Shown here: positions 46,797 through 58,901 of the stretch, piece by piece
How the letters are laid out: each line of letters opens with the position of its first letter
Numbering within the stretch: position 1 is the stretch's first letter
Assembly: GCA_954871525.1 (NCBI GenBank)
Contig: OX940863.1
Location: 4,378,001 to 4,442,000, forward strand
Direction: 5' to 3'
DNA length: 64,000 nt
Origin: Parietaria judaica
Taxonomy: Eukaryota > Streptophyta > Magnoliopsida > Rosales > Urticaceae
The notes under the pieces: generated by a model
Database searches by the model: none
What the model was told of the DNA's origin: nothing
Seen by the model: only the letters and a program-made list of their open reading frames with translations
Translations under genes and position numbers: made by a program

Positions 46797-47366
46797 AGGG
46801 GTGAACAAGAGGGTATTCGGTGCGGTTTTACAGAATACCGCATTTCGGTATTTTAGAAATGATAACCGAATACCCTATTTTTAAAGATGAAAACCGCATT
46901 TACTGTATAATCGGTATTCGGTGTTCGGTTGCGGTATTATCGGTTTTTTGCCCACATTTCCTGCTTTTAAATTAATATCGACATCTCTATAAACTGACTA
47001 CTAATATTACACATAAACATACTACTAAATGTTAATATTATAAATTATTACACATAAACGAATTACTAAATACTAATATTACACAATATTACACCGAGAG
47101 ATTAGATAAGAATTATTTTTTTTGATGTGTTGATAGGTATTGTAAATAGAATATAATAAATATAATATTAGATTTAGTTAAAGCGGTACAACCGGATAAG
47201 CGGTTGCGGTTTTCACATTAAAACTAAAAACCCCGTTTTAACCTAATTCGGTATTCGGTTTTTTTCTCGGTATATTCGGTTTTAACCGCTTTAATAGCGG
47301 TTGCGGTTTAATCGGTATCAGTTTGATCGGTTTTCAGTTAAAAATTTGATTTCCTTTGTACACCCT
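46797..47366. mobile_element. Non-autonomous hAT-like element with GCGGTTTTAACCG subterminal repeats
   Basis: The left end AGGGGTGAACAAG and the right end TGTACACCCT are imperfect inverted repeats. The flanks are TATGAGTT (46789-46796) and TATGAGTA (47367-47374), a 7-of-8 match. Both subterminal zones are dense with CGGTATTCGG/GCGGTTTTA motifs in mirrored order, the same plan as 6273-7059. No transposase. Confidence 0.65.
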
Positions 47367-47374
47367 TATGAGTA

Positions 47375-49179
47375 CTCTGAAAACGATAGAGAAAATGTCC
47401 TTACAAGTGGCGATTTTGGAGTGATATATTTGGAGTTGGAGAATTAGGAAATTAATGTTAGTAAAACAATTAATTATTAGTGTGTCGACTAAGATCTAAT
47501 ATATTTAAATTTGAAAAATCATTATAATTATTTTTATTTTTGCCTTAAAAAAAAAAAAAGCACATCGATCCAGCTAGGTGGGAAAATTAAATGGAAAGAA
47601 GATGAAGCAATTGAGTGAACATAATTGGTATGGCCTATGTGTATTGTATTCATTATAAGAGATACTTATGTTTGTGATGTCTCTCTCACTCTCACGGGGC
47701 CAATCTTATCAGCAATAACAAGAACCAATGATTATTCAATCTCAACTCAATCTATGATAAGATCTCCTTTGATAAGTCTTGCACACTACATATCACATAG
47801 TAGACACATACCCCAAGGCTCAAAATGTCGTTTCTGCTAGTAAATTAGTTGCCGTTTTTGAAGATTATCGATGGATTTTCAAGGATTATCGATGGAAAAC
47901 TAATGAACTTGTAACTTATTGTTACCGACACTTATTGATGATTATCGATAAAAAACTACTATAATAGTTTTAATAATATATTTACTAAGTTTACATATGT
48001 AAATAAAATATAGTCTCACTCTCACATATTTAATACACTGTTTTTACGGATAATCGAATGGCATTGAATATTTGCCGATGACTGCCGGCAAGACGGATAA
48101 TTGACGATTATCGAGGATAATCATGGAAAATTCGAACCTTGCCCTATATAATTATAAATGATGAATCCACGGACATATAGCTTTACCTAATCTAGTATGC
48201 ATATTTACCCCTTGACTAGTTATAACAGTCATATTTACGACAGATTGAGTTGTTAAGTCTAATTCACAGGAACCGTTATGTAGACTCCTTCCCCGTCAGT
48301 CCTTTGAGCAAAATTTATAATTAAAAAATTATTAAGTTAAGAGTATTTTAGGTATTTTATATGTTTTTTTTTATGTTGTCTTAACTCGATCTTATATGTT
48401 TGTGGCTGACATTGTAGTTTTAAATTACAAATAAAGAGCACGAGAAAGGGAATATAAGCCACCAAAAAAAAAAAGTCATCATATTCATATGTCCTTATTT
48501 TTGTCTATAAATATCATTTCTTTTAAATTTGGGAAGCATGTATATTAATTATTAAGTATTAGTCAAGTGAGATATCTAACAAAATTACATTAATAATCAG
48601 ACAAAGAATATATCATTCTATGAAAATTACGAACAATAGTATTCATTATTCACGGATAACATAATAAAACCAAATCACACTTGAGAAAGAAAGTAAAAAA
48701 ATAAATAAAAAAACCTTAATAACTCTAAGCCAAATCCATTAAAAGTTTAAAAGATCAATAGCAAAAGAGTGATCGGATTCAAACAAATAATAATAATATA
48801 AAATCTAATTCAAGAGAGCAATCAAAGTTTATGTAGCCATCGAGCTTTGTACAAGCAATGCATCGTTTACTTATTGTCACCATAATTATAATATAATTTC
48901 GCTTTAATTTGTAACAAGTTGACAACTCGAATAATGAGGCTCTAAATCGAATATTTTCTTAGGAAGGCGTGACTCGAAATTAATATAAATGTATTTGTCT
49001 CATGAATGTGAGAGACTTTTAAGTCACACTTTTTTCAAATTTTATTTAGAGACGACTCTTTTCATTCATGGGATGAAGTAAGGTGACGAGTAAGGCACGC
49101 CTAGTTGTTACGTTTGGTACTAATTAATTAACTAATACACATTTATAGTATTTTAATTATACTAACTTAATGATGATAT
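47375..49179. other. AT-rich intergenic sequence
   Basis: No gene, repeat terminus or RNA gene is supported. GATTATCGATGG-type phrases recur between 47860 and 48130. Confidence 0.45.
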
Positions 49180-49376
49180 CAGGGCCGGCCCTGGCTATAG
49201 GCGAGCAAGGCGGGCGCCTAGGGCCCCGAAATTTTAAGGGCCTCAATTTTATTAGATATCTTGATGTATACTTAATTAATATAAACAAAATTTAATTTTT
49301 TATATACTTTAAGGGCCCCAAAATTTTGCATAGCCTAGGGCCCCGACTAAAAACGACGAGCTCAGGGCCGGCCCTG
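49180..49376. mobile_element. hAT-type MITE, CAGGGCCGGCCCTG family
   Basis: Both ends read CAGGGCCGGCCCTG, itself a palindrome. GATGATAT is duplicated exactly at 49172-49179 and 49377-49384, an 8-bp hAT duplication. The interior carries GGGCGCCTAGGGCCCC on one side and CCTAGGGCCCC on the other around an AT core. At 197 bases it is a compact MITE. Confidence 0.9.
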
Positions 49377-49384
49377 GATGATAT

Positions 49385-52300
49385 ACATAAATAATTAAAA
49401 ATTGGATATGTTATATAGTGCCTTGTGCCATGAATTTGAGCTTTGAAACGTCATCCATATATAGCTGTGCACGAGGTCAACATATTTCTAGCAATATTTT
49501 TGCCACTAATTATGTTTCTATTAATACTTATAATAATCCTATAGTTTCAAAACAATACTATATTGTGATTTGTGAGCGTGTCCTATTCATTTTTAAATAA
49601 TGATGGTGCTTACGATGGTTAGCAATTCAACTACTTGATCTTTTAACTATTTTTATTTATATATGATAGTCTCATAATATATTTATATATCTTTTATGTT
49701 CGTTAAATATCATATATATTGACTGTTAAAACTAGGGGGCAATGTATGTATCGCCTCATGTCTTTGTCGTAATTTTTTGTTTTATTTATGATCATAAATT
49801 TGTTTAATATATTAATCATATGTGAAATAGACCTGTTATATTGCTTTATTTCTTAATCTTTATAGTTGGATCAGACCCGTTTAACTCATTTAATAAATCT
49901 TGCTATTGCTAAAGAATACATGATACTTTGAAGTTTAAACTAATTTAACTCGATTATTATAACGTAATAACGTAAGAGTACAAAATCAATTAGCAATATT
50001 GAATTTTCATCAATTCAATAAGATATGTAGTAAAATAGCGTAATTAGTTGTAAGATGATTAATAAAATACATTTTATTATATATACATGTTTTGCTCTTT
50101 ATTAATCGTGTTAAATTAAGTTTGATTGTGTTGTCGTATTATTGAATGTGAAGTCTAATTTACACATAAACACTATTAAAATCTGATGCAGAACAATCAA
50201 GCGTATGTTATTTTGAGACGGGGTCACTATGTGGGTGATCTTCGGCTATTTATAAAAATAAAATATAAAAAAACGCTTATGTAATTTTGTGTCTCGCGTC
50301 TTATTCTCATTGCCGCTCAAATTGATGATGATTCTTTTTACTTTTTTTTTTTCTTCTCTTTGCTACATCTTCACATCAATATTGATGGGGTTGAGGACTA
50401 CATTAAATATATATTATTATTATAGCACATCTCAGCCAATCATATTATGAGAATGTTTTTATATTATGTAAGAGATAACTTTATTAATAATTGTTACTTC
50501 TAAACTACATAAAGGATCAACCAATCATAACGCTGCCCACGTGGATACAAACTTGTAGTAAAAGATGACAATAATGGCTTAACTAACTAGATCATCAATG
50601 AGGAAAAATAGCCAATATAGTGAATTTGGAATATATATAGTATAAGCAATTATTAAATACACGTTACGCAATACGATAATTGCTTGTATTTCTATATGAA
50701 AGTGAGATAAATGTCACAAGAACAGAATATTCATTCATGTGATGTAATAAAATTGCACCGATTAAATTTAATTATAAATAAATAAGACTATGGTTCTTTC
50801 GCCTAATTATTTTAAATAATAATGTGACACACTATCAATTATCAAAGGCCAAGCCGGTGGCGTTGACTCAAAAGGAGAAAGTCAAATCTCATTGAAAAGC
50901 CAGCAAATGAAAAAGCTGCTCTCTGTGTCTCTTGAGGCTTTGAACCCTAATTTGGATTTTGAATTTCAACAAAATAATAATAATTATTAAAGTTATTTTG
51001 ATTTATATTATAATTTTCAAAGATTCTTCAAGCTTGTGGAAGCTTTGTCCCTTCCATACATGGCAAACCCTCATGTGTCCCTTCTGCTTTTGACTTTGTA
51101 CATCTCTCACTCAATTATTTCATTTAAATAATTTCCCAAAGCAATAATGATAATATTCTATAGAATATCAACTATGCCGGTGTACTTTTTAGCTGAATAT
51201 ATTTATTAATGTTTGTTTTATACAAATGCAATATTAATATAGTGAATCATTGGACGACTCAGAATGATTTTAATTATTGGGAGTATAGTACAAGCGTGAT
51301 TTAATAGACGGGTCTATTTCTTTTTATTTTTTGGAATTGATTATATGAATAAGGTATGTACTGATATGGTAAAATAATACAACAGCCTACCTTCCTTTTA
51401 GGAATTATCAATTATGTATTAAATAAATGTAAATTAATAAAAACAACAACATGAATACACACACAAATTCAACAGCCTCCATGAAAGTTTGGACCTTAGT
51501 ACTTTTTCCGTGGCTACAATTACTCTCGATTATGCATGCGCATGAAACCACTTGATAAAATACACTTGAAATTATGTTGTAAGAAATCATAATTTATAAT
51601 CAACGAGCAAAATTATTTTATCCAATGATTTCTGTTCTATGCGTAACACTATAATCGCTCTAAAATTTAGTCATGCATCTCTCTCTGGATCAAGAACTAG
51701 ATAGAGACGAAAATATACACGGGATGCACCTGAGAACGGTGTGTAAATATTTAAAGTGCAAATAACTATTAAAAAAATGCCTTATGAACGATATTCAAAT
51801 CCGAAGAGCCTACTCGAGAAGTGTCTGTGTCACTTTATAAATCATCATACTTAATCATAACCGATGTCGGGCGACTTAATGGATTAACTAGCTCGTCACA
51901 ATATAAATGTTTTTTTTTCTTAGTCTCTTTGTGTGTAAATCCTTCTTCGTTAAATTATTTGCAGATTTTGATACAATTTTTTTATATGTATATTTATTAA
52001 TACAATTCTCCTCCGTCGTAAGCGATGATTATATATATTAATAAATCCGGCACAAGTCACGAAACCCGTCACTTTCGGCTCTTTGTAGGTAAATCTACAT
52101 TAGACTAAAAGATTCATGCCTCCCTTGACGCACGTCTTGCAATTTAAGAGGCAGTTTTGGCACATTCAAAGGCCCTATATGACTTATATTGATTGCAAAC
52201 TATACAATTAATTAAATTATTATTATTATTATCATATCATCATGAAGAATAAAATTAGTAGGTTTAGAAATTGAATACTTTTAATTTCACACTCCATATT

Positions 52301-52568
52301 TATGTGATGTAATGCCAACTCAGCTATTCTCTCCCTCCATTATTTTCCCACCAAACATCACTCCACATGCCTTCCTCTTCACAATATATATGACCTCTTA
52401 ATAATATAAAAAATAAATTAATATAAATATAATATAATATAAAACCTTCATAATTTGCTCTATAAATACACACAACAAGACTCGTCAAACGACACAACCA
52501 TCTCAACAAGGCACAAACACAACACAAGCACACAGTAAAGCTTCTAGCTTGCGGTTTCTGTGTCGGCC
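49385..52568. other. AT-rich intergenic sequence and promoter of the small basic protein gene
   Basis: Over 3 kb with no supported gene. A TATA box, TATAAATACA at 52461-52470, lies 108 bases before the next start codon in a typical position. Confidence 0.5.
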
Positions 52569-52904
52569 ATGGAGATCAGCACAAGAGCCTACGGCTACGC
52601 CAAGATGGAGAAGGAGGACAGTGACGAGCGGGCCCACCGGCGCGCGCAGTTCCTGATCTACAAGGCGCTGGAGCGGGCGGAGTCGATGTCGGTTTCGCGG
52701 AGGCGGCCCTCGTTCCTGCGCATCAGGATTCGGCGGCTCAAGGTCCGGATCGGGCGGAGGCTGAGCGGGCTGAGGAAAACCGTCCTGACAACGATCTCTG
52801 CCGCCAAGGCCACAGTGTGCGGCCAGTTCCGAACGTGCAAGCGCGCGATCGGGGCCGGCCGCAAAACCGGCGTGCCTCTGCCTCCGGTGATATACTTTCC
52901 GTGA
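52569..52904 (+). CDS. Small basic plant-specific protein, uncharacterised
   Basis: A single exon encodes 111 residues, strongly Arg/Lys-rich with no membrane segment. It starts MEISTRAYGYAKMEKEDSDE, then has HRRAQFLIYKALERAESMS and RPSFLRIRIRRLKVRIGRRL, and ends PLPPVIYFP. The codons are GC-rich amid AT-rich DNA, the start context is good (CCATGG), and a TATA box is correctly placed. I know similar short proteins from several eudicots, and Arabidopsis has a small hypothetical gene, At4g21902, beside MATE genes at this place. The function is unknown. The conserved block and tryptic basicity would suit binding to nucleic acid or acidic membrane surface, but that is only inference. Confidence 0.8.
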   Translation: MEISTRAYGYAKMEKEDSDERAHRRAQFLIYKALERAESMSVSRRRPSFLRIRIRRLKVRIGRRLSGLRKTVLTTISAAKATVCGQFRTCKRAIGAGRKTGVPLPPVIYFP

Positions 52905-53743
52905 TAATTTTGGGTCGCTGATGAATGTTGCGTACTTTCCATGTGTGGATTTTTGTCGAAGAAGACCGATTCTGTTGATAATGATGGTGAATGGTGATGA
53001 TGAAGAAGAAGATAAATATATACGTACGTATCTATAGTTTTGTTTTGTTGTGATCGTTTTGCTTCTTCTTTTAGCTACACAGTCCATTAATGGAGAAACG
53101 TTGTATTTGGAATCGGACCAGCCAAAGAAAAATTCGAAGTTAATCATTTTAGATCTCGCTAATTGTGATTAGCAAAATTAATCAGGTTTGAGAAAATAAT
53201 TAATATCAGAGCTTGTGATTAATACATCAAGGTTAATAGCGTACTGCAACAATATTATTGACTCCAGTTAAAATTGCATTGCAATATCTAAAATATTTTT
53301 ATACGCTAGGAATTATACCGACGTGGGATGTCACGTGGACACAATATTTTTGAGTTAATCGTTTCAAGAAAAAACCCGTAAAACCTAAAAAATATTGTGC
53401 TCACTAATTATTTAGAAGTGTTTTGTTACATTAAAAAAAAAGTATCGTTAAAATTAAATTTTAAATACTAAAGTGCAATTCTGATCGAAATAAAGTATTT
53501 TTGCAGTTATTATCCCTAACAAAATTGTAATCTAAGCACTAAATATATAAACGTATATAGAAACAATTAAAAATAAATAATTACTCGTCCTTTCACTTTC
53601 ATGAACTTAGGTTAACTAAATATTATATAGTGTATTAATATTAATGGAAAGCACGGATATAATAATAAGATTGCTGATACATGAACGCAGGCCACTATAC
53701 ATGCTAATATTAATGAATAATAATATAGTTAATACTTAATAAT
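52905..53743. other. 3' flank of the small protein gene and intergenic
   Basis: 3' UTR followed by AT-rich DNA, with nothing recognised. Confidence 0.45.
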
Positions 53744-54049
53744 GGGAAACTTCATAAAATGACATTCAAAACACCACATATTCTTTTATTACACCTCAAG
53801 TTTTCATAATTCTCAAAATAACCTTTTCAAATTTCATTTATCAAAATACCCCTGCAAAATTTACATATCGCGTTCTGAAAAATGGACATATCGCGTCCTG
53901 AAAAATGAACATATTGTGTCCGGAAAAATGGAAAAAATTAAGAGTATTTTGGTACATAAAAATTAAAAAGGTTGTTTTGAGAATTATGAAAACTTGAGGT
54001 GTAATAAAAAAATATGTGATGTTTTGAAGGTCATTTTATGAAGTTTCCC
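53744..54049. mobile_element. Foldback MITE, GGGAAACTTCATAAAATGAC family
   Basis: The two ends are perfect inverted repeats for the first 20 bases. The arms stay about 90% similar for roughly 110 bases, through AAAACACCACATATT and ACACCTCAAGTTTTCATAA. The centre has three diverged ATATCGCGTCCTGAAAAATG repeats (53868-53930). No exact target duplication is seen. The long arms suggest a Mutator-like origin. Confidence 0.75.
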
Positions 54050-55019
54050 TTGTCATTATGTATAATATATAGTTGGACCACGTGGCCTCGATTGGTATCT
54101 CTTCTATAGTATGTCTTCAATGTAGCCAACTGCTACTAGATTGTGATTAAAAACATCACTAACGATTTAATTCTTAGGTCTCCAAAAATAAAACAATTAA
54201 AACATAAATTTAGACAAAAAAAAAAAAAAAAAAGTGGTACCACTCACTCACAGTCTTAAGTCTCAACACTTATCTCCAAACCTATTCATCATATGACGTT
54301 GAAATCCCAAATCGTTAAGCACAATAATTAAATTTATTGTTTCAAAAAATATATTACCTAATTAAGAGCGTAATCCACACTCTATACAAGTACTTATATA
54401 AGAATTATCTAAGGTATATATGTAATTTTAATTTAATTATGCTCTAGTGATTAGTTGAGTTCTTATGTATGTCTCAAAAAAGTTTGATACTAATAATATA
54501 TGAGACGATTTATTTGAATCTTTAAATTTGTATGTCGTCTTGTTATTTAAGATTATTAGTGATAAAATGACCTAAGTTGTTTGAAAATGAAACGGCATAG
54601 AGTCGATTTAAATGACTGGCAAAAAGTATCTAAGTTTATCTATTTTGGCGAAACGGTGGAGTTCATCACTTTTTTGTTATTTTTTTTTTACTATTTTCGT
54701 CAGCGATGACATTAACAACAAATAAAACAAAAAACTCATACGATCAAATCCACGACCATAAAATAAACTAGGATATGTAAACATACATTTTTAGAATATC
54801 AACAACGCAAATTCATATTTTTCTTCCCAATTTCGCTCTCGAATTCTCAGTTCATTTCCTCAATAACATCTTGCGTTGTTGACATCATCAATAATGAAAA
54901 AAAAAACTAACAAAAAAAATGAATGAGGTCTACTAATACGAAAAAAATACACTAGAATACTTTTGACATACTTATTCAAATAATTTACCGATTTTTTCAC
55001 TACCGAAAATTTATGCTTT
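54050..55019. other. AT-rich intergenic sequence
   Basis: No supported gene. An A20 run lies at about 54215. Confidence 0.4.
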
Positions 55020-55601
55020 TTTTGAAATACAAAAAATTGCGGTTTAAACCGCTACCGCTTTTTGCTAAATGGTAGCGGTTATGGTTTTCACGGTAAAAAC
55101 CGCTACCGATTAACCCGATAATAAATTTGTATGTTTTTATACATTTAAAAATAAATAAATGTACGACTTTTAGCATTTAAGATCTATATAACAATGTTTT
55201 GACATGGATTTTCTTATTCATTGATTCATTCAATCTTATTTTATTTGAACAGTTTTTGTTGTTATTGCAATTATTTTTTTCCACTTGAATAAGAATGAAT
55301 AAAGGCCGTAAGAGTAATGACTCCATTTGAATTATTTCATCAATTAGTTTTTTTTTTTTATATTTAGATTATGTAGTATTAATTTGATTTTTCAAATATA
55401 CGATGATTTTATTGCGTTTTGTAAAAATGCGGTTAAAACCGAAGTTTAACCGAATTTAAAACCGATATATCGGTAATTGGTAAAATTGGTTTTAAACTTA
55501 AATAGCGCGGCTTTCGGTTCTAAAATTGAAAAAACCGAAAATGCGATAATCTGTTTAAATAGGTATGAAAACCGAACCGAAGACTCGTTTGTTCACCCCT
55601 A
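55020..55601. mobile_element. Degraded hAT-like element related to 46797-47366
   Basis: The right end TTTGTTCACCCCTA is preserved, and GCGGTTTAAACCGCTACCG and GGTTAAAACCGAAG motifs crowd both sides. The left terminus could not be located, so the element is truncated or mutated there. Confidence 0.55.
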
Positions 55602-55844
55602 GTTATGGTTATTACTTATTTATAGCACGAGATTAATCATAGAAGATTAAATTGAATTAAAATTAAAATACCTATTTAATATCATTCTTATTATTGCATT
55701 TTTATCACGTACAGTCGTACACCACTGATTTTTTTGCTGTCCCTTGAAGTGGGACATCTGTAGAATTTATGGACATGCGTTATTTAGAGATAAAGATATA
55801 CGGTCTATAACATTACATGTATAATTAAATATTTAAATGCATAA

Positions 55845-55848
<4 letters not shown>

Positions 55849-55884
<36 letters not shown>
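55849..55884. repeat. (TA)n microsatellite
   Basis: About 18 TA units. Confidence 0.9.
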
Positions 55885-55887
<3 letters not shown>

Positions 55888-56106
55888 CACAAAAAATAGT
55901 CCTGGCATGTACAGCTTCAATGGTTGCCGTACAGTACTCGCAACTGTCTTCATCTATTTCTTATCATAATTGGGAAACGGGCATTTCTTTTTTAGAAAAT
56001 CTAATATTCAATTTAAATTAAGTTTCGGTCCCGTGACGTACAAATTGCATTATAATCTAGGATAGCAAATTATATTAAAAAAAACAAATCATTCCGGTTG
56101 ATTTAA

Positions 56107-56268
56107 CGTCTGTTTCTTGACGAGTACGTAAAGAACGACACGGCGGCTTTGATACTCGGGATGCCACTGAGACTGATCGACTCGCCCAACGTCGAAATCC
56201 TTCATCGCCGATTCCAAAAAATATTCAAGGATAGCATCGTTTCGAAGCTAGCTGTTATAACCTCATAA
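56107..56268 (+). pseudogene. Unrecognised coding-like fragment
   Basis: A 53-codon open stretch without its own start ends in TAA at 56266. It reads RLFLDEYVKNDTAALILGMP then LRLIDSPNVEILHRRFQKIF and KDSIVSKLAVITS. Composition is protein-like and GC-richer than its flanks, unlike chance open frames here. No gene neighbours continue it on either side. It may be the remnant of a gene or an exon carried by a transposon. I do not recognise the family. Confidence 0.35.
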
Positions 56269-56477
56269 ATACATAAGTATTTATATATAACTATATAGAG
56301 CCTATTTTATTTTATTTTTTGACAGAATATAGAGCCTCATTAATGCCTCTATAAAAATTACATATTTTTCTCTGTCTCATAAATGATCATTCCCTCCTCT
56401 TAGCTAGCTAAATCTAATTGCATAATCTAATGCCACCGACGGTACTATATTATATATATATATATATAGAAACATAT

Positions 56478-57819
56478 TGTTGATGCCGTTTTTTGGATCA
56501 AACACTGTTGCGGCCCAATTGTTGGTGTTGGACCGGGCCCAATGTCGTTTTGTGGACTTTTGGTGGGCTTATGATGACTTGTGTTGGGTTTGTAGGCCTT
56601 ATTGCGGGGATGACAGATTCTTTCCCCCTTCTTGGTGTGTATGATACGGATTCCGAGAGAAGTCCCTGGTACTGAGATCTAAACGTATCGTTCGCCGTTC
56701 GTGATCCGGCGATCCGGGGATACTCACTACCTGTTACCTCCAGGCCAGGAATGGACTAGGCCCGGGTTACAGGTTTGGGCTCCTCACAGGATCGGGTTCC
56801 CACGAACGGGAGAGTGTGTTTGATCCAGCAATGAATCTCAGGAGATTGGACCCTCGGCCCGTGAAGTCAATCCTAGTCTGGGTCCTACAGACTGTTCACA
56901 AAGTCACGATATCTATGAAAGATACGGACTGGGAAACAGAACGGGTTCCGCACAGAGCTAGAATTAAGACAGGCGGGGTCGTCAATCATCCCGGGATTCT
57001 CTCCAGAGGTTCCCCTCAGGTTGATCTATTGAAAATATTTCTCCGAAACTTCCGCTTTCTCTCAATTTCTGGACCTGGCAAAAGAATACCCGAGGTCAGG
57101 GAAAACAGGGGGGAATACCCCCTGATTCACCTCCGACGCTCAACATTAGTGGAATATTTTAGGGGGAGGCGAGTTTATAGGGATTAGAGAGAGGCTCGAG
57201 AGAATTTGGTCGAGTTCCGATGCCCTCCGGTTTTAATGAACCGAGCTTCCTTTTATAAGCGAATCCGAGGACTAAAACGCAATTATCACCCACTTCCGGA
57301 GGCCCCTAAAGAAAATAAATATAGTTTTTTGGGTCCTCGGAATGAGATATTTCCAACGCCACCAAAATCAGCCCGATCCGATGCTGCACGCGCCCACACG
57401 CGCGGGTTTTCCGCGGATACGCGCTGCCCACGCGCTGTCCACGCGCCAGGAGAGAGAAACAGGCTCTGATGACGTCAGCGATGACGTCAGCGGGCAGGTG
57501 GGCGAGTGGAGGGCGAGTGGGGGTGTTAGCTGCCACGTGGCAGCCCCTGATTGGGCCTGGATGCGAGTGGGGCCACAAAAGTGCTCCCGAAGTGTTTTTT
57601 TGCTCCCGAACTCGTCCCGCGTCCGTTTTTCACAAATTTTATGTCGTTTTTGAGTATCTTGATATTTTTAGGAACATCTAGACACTTTATTTTACGAAAA
57701 CGGGCCTCCGGAGGGTGTTTTGGATTAAAATTGACTTAACTAATTAAAAGAAAAATTAATTTAATAATTTTTCTTTTATTAATTTATTTTTAAATCAATC
57801 CCGGGAATTACCCGTAACA
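56478..57819 (-). mobile_element. Solo LTR of a retrotransposon
   Basis: The sequence begins TGTTGATGCC and ends CCCGTAACA, the TG...CA of an LTR. CATAT is duplicated exactly at 56473-56477 and 57820-57824. Length is 1342 bases with no internal genes or second LTR, so it is a product of LTR-LTR recombination. The TATA box GCTTATAAAA on the minus strand (57251-57260) orients it on the minus strand. The U3 is then at high coordinates and contains two TGACGTCA sites and a 16-bp G-box palindrome. It is far more GC-rich than its surroundings. Confidence 0.9.
57470..57544 (-). promoter_or_regulatory. TGACGTCA pair and G-box palindrome in the LTR U3
   Basis: Perfect TGACGTCA palindromes lie at 57470-57477 and 57482-57489, 12 bases apart. 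A perfect 16-bp palindrome, GCTGCCACGTGGCAGC, lies at 57529-57544. TGACGTCA pairs resemble as-1/CRE sites for TGA-type bZIP factors, and CACGTG is the G-box. They lie about 210-290 bases upstream of the LTR TATA box. Confidence 0.7.
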
Positions 57820-57924
57820 CATATTATATTTATTTCAGAATAAGGTTCTTAGGTGATGAGTTGAAAAAGTGAAAATCCAAGAATAGGGACATCTTAATTT
57901 TAGAGAGTTTCGTTTTTTTTTTAA

Positions 57925-58892
57925 GGGTAAACTGCGGCTAATGTACTCAGTGTTTGTTTTTCTGCGGATTATGTACCTAATGTTTATTTTCGACGGCTAA
58001 TGTACCCAAACTTTATTCCGTTAGATTTTTTCGTGTTTTCCCTCACTTGGCCGTTAGCGAGTGATATGTACACTTTTTGTATTTTTGATATAACTCACTC
58101 AATTTTTTTCCAAATTTTATGCACGACCTACGGTTGGAAAGATATGAGATAGATCTAAAACTTTCATGTTTTATGTTTTGTAAAAAAAGTTTTTTATTAT
58201 TCCAATATTGCGATTACAACATAAAACTGGACATTAGTTTAATACAAATTTTTTGTTTCGAGCAAATTTTAATATACTTAATGACTTTTTATGATGAAAT
58301 GTTAAACTACAAAGTTGTAGATAAATCTTTTATCTTTCCAAAGGTAGTTTATTTATAAATTTTGGACAAAAAAAGAGTGAGTTATGCCAAAAATATGAAA
58401 GATGTAATGTGAAAAAGTTTTCGTATTTTTGGTATAACTTACTCATTTTTTATCCAAAATTTATAAATAAACTACTGTTGGAAAGATAAAAGATTTATCT
58501 ACAACATTTTAGTTTTACATTTTATCAGAAAAAATCATTATGTATATTAAAATTTGCTCGAAACAAATATCTTGTATTAAACTAATATTCAGTTTTACGT
58601 TGTAATTGAAATTTCGTATTTTTTTAAAACTTTTTTTACAAAACTTAAAACAAAAAGTTGTAGATCTATCTCTTATCTTTCCAACCGTAGGTTGTGCATA
58701 AAATTTGGACAAAAAATGAGTGAGTTATGTCAAAAATACGAAAAGTGTACATATCACTCGCTGACGGTCAAGTGACGGAAAACACGAAAAAATCTAACGG
58801 AATAAAGTTTGGGTACATTAGCCGTCAAAAATAAACATTGAGTACATAATCCGCAGAAAAACAAACATTAAGTACATTAGCCGCAGTTTACC
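57925..58892. mobile_element. Foldback Mutator-like element with 9-bp target duplication
   Basis: It starts GGGTAAACTGCGGCTAATGT and ends ACATTAGCCGCAGTTTACC, missing one terminal C. TTTTTTTAA flanks it at 57916-57924 and 58893-58901. The two arms cover nearly the whole 968 bases: even inner blocks such as GGTTGGAAAGATA and TTTGGACAAAAAAnGAGTGA recur inverted. Its transcript would fold into one long hairpin. No transposase is present. The T-rich flank makes the duplication slightly less certain. Confidence 0.88.
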
Positions 58893-58901
58893 TTTTTTTA
58901 A

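Noticed and set aside
58119..58712. Mirror-image open frames of 79 and 65 residues
   Set aside because: They are the two arms of a foldback element read on opposite strands, not genes.
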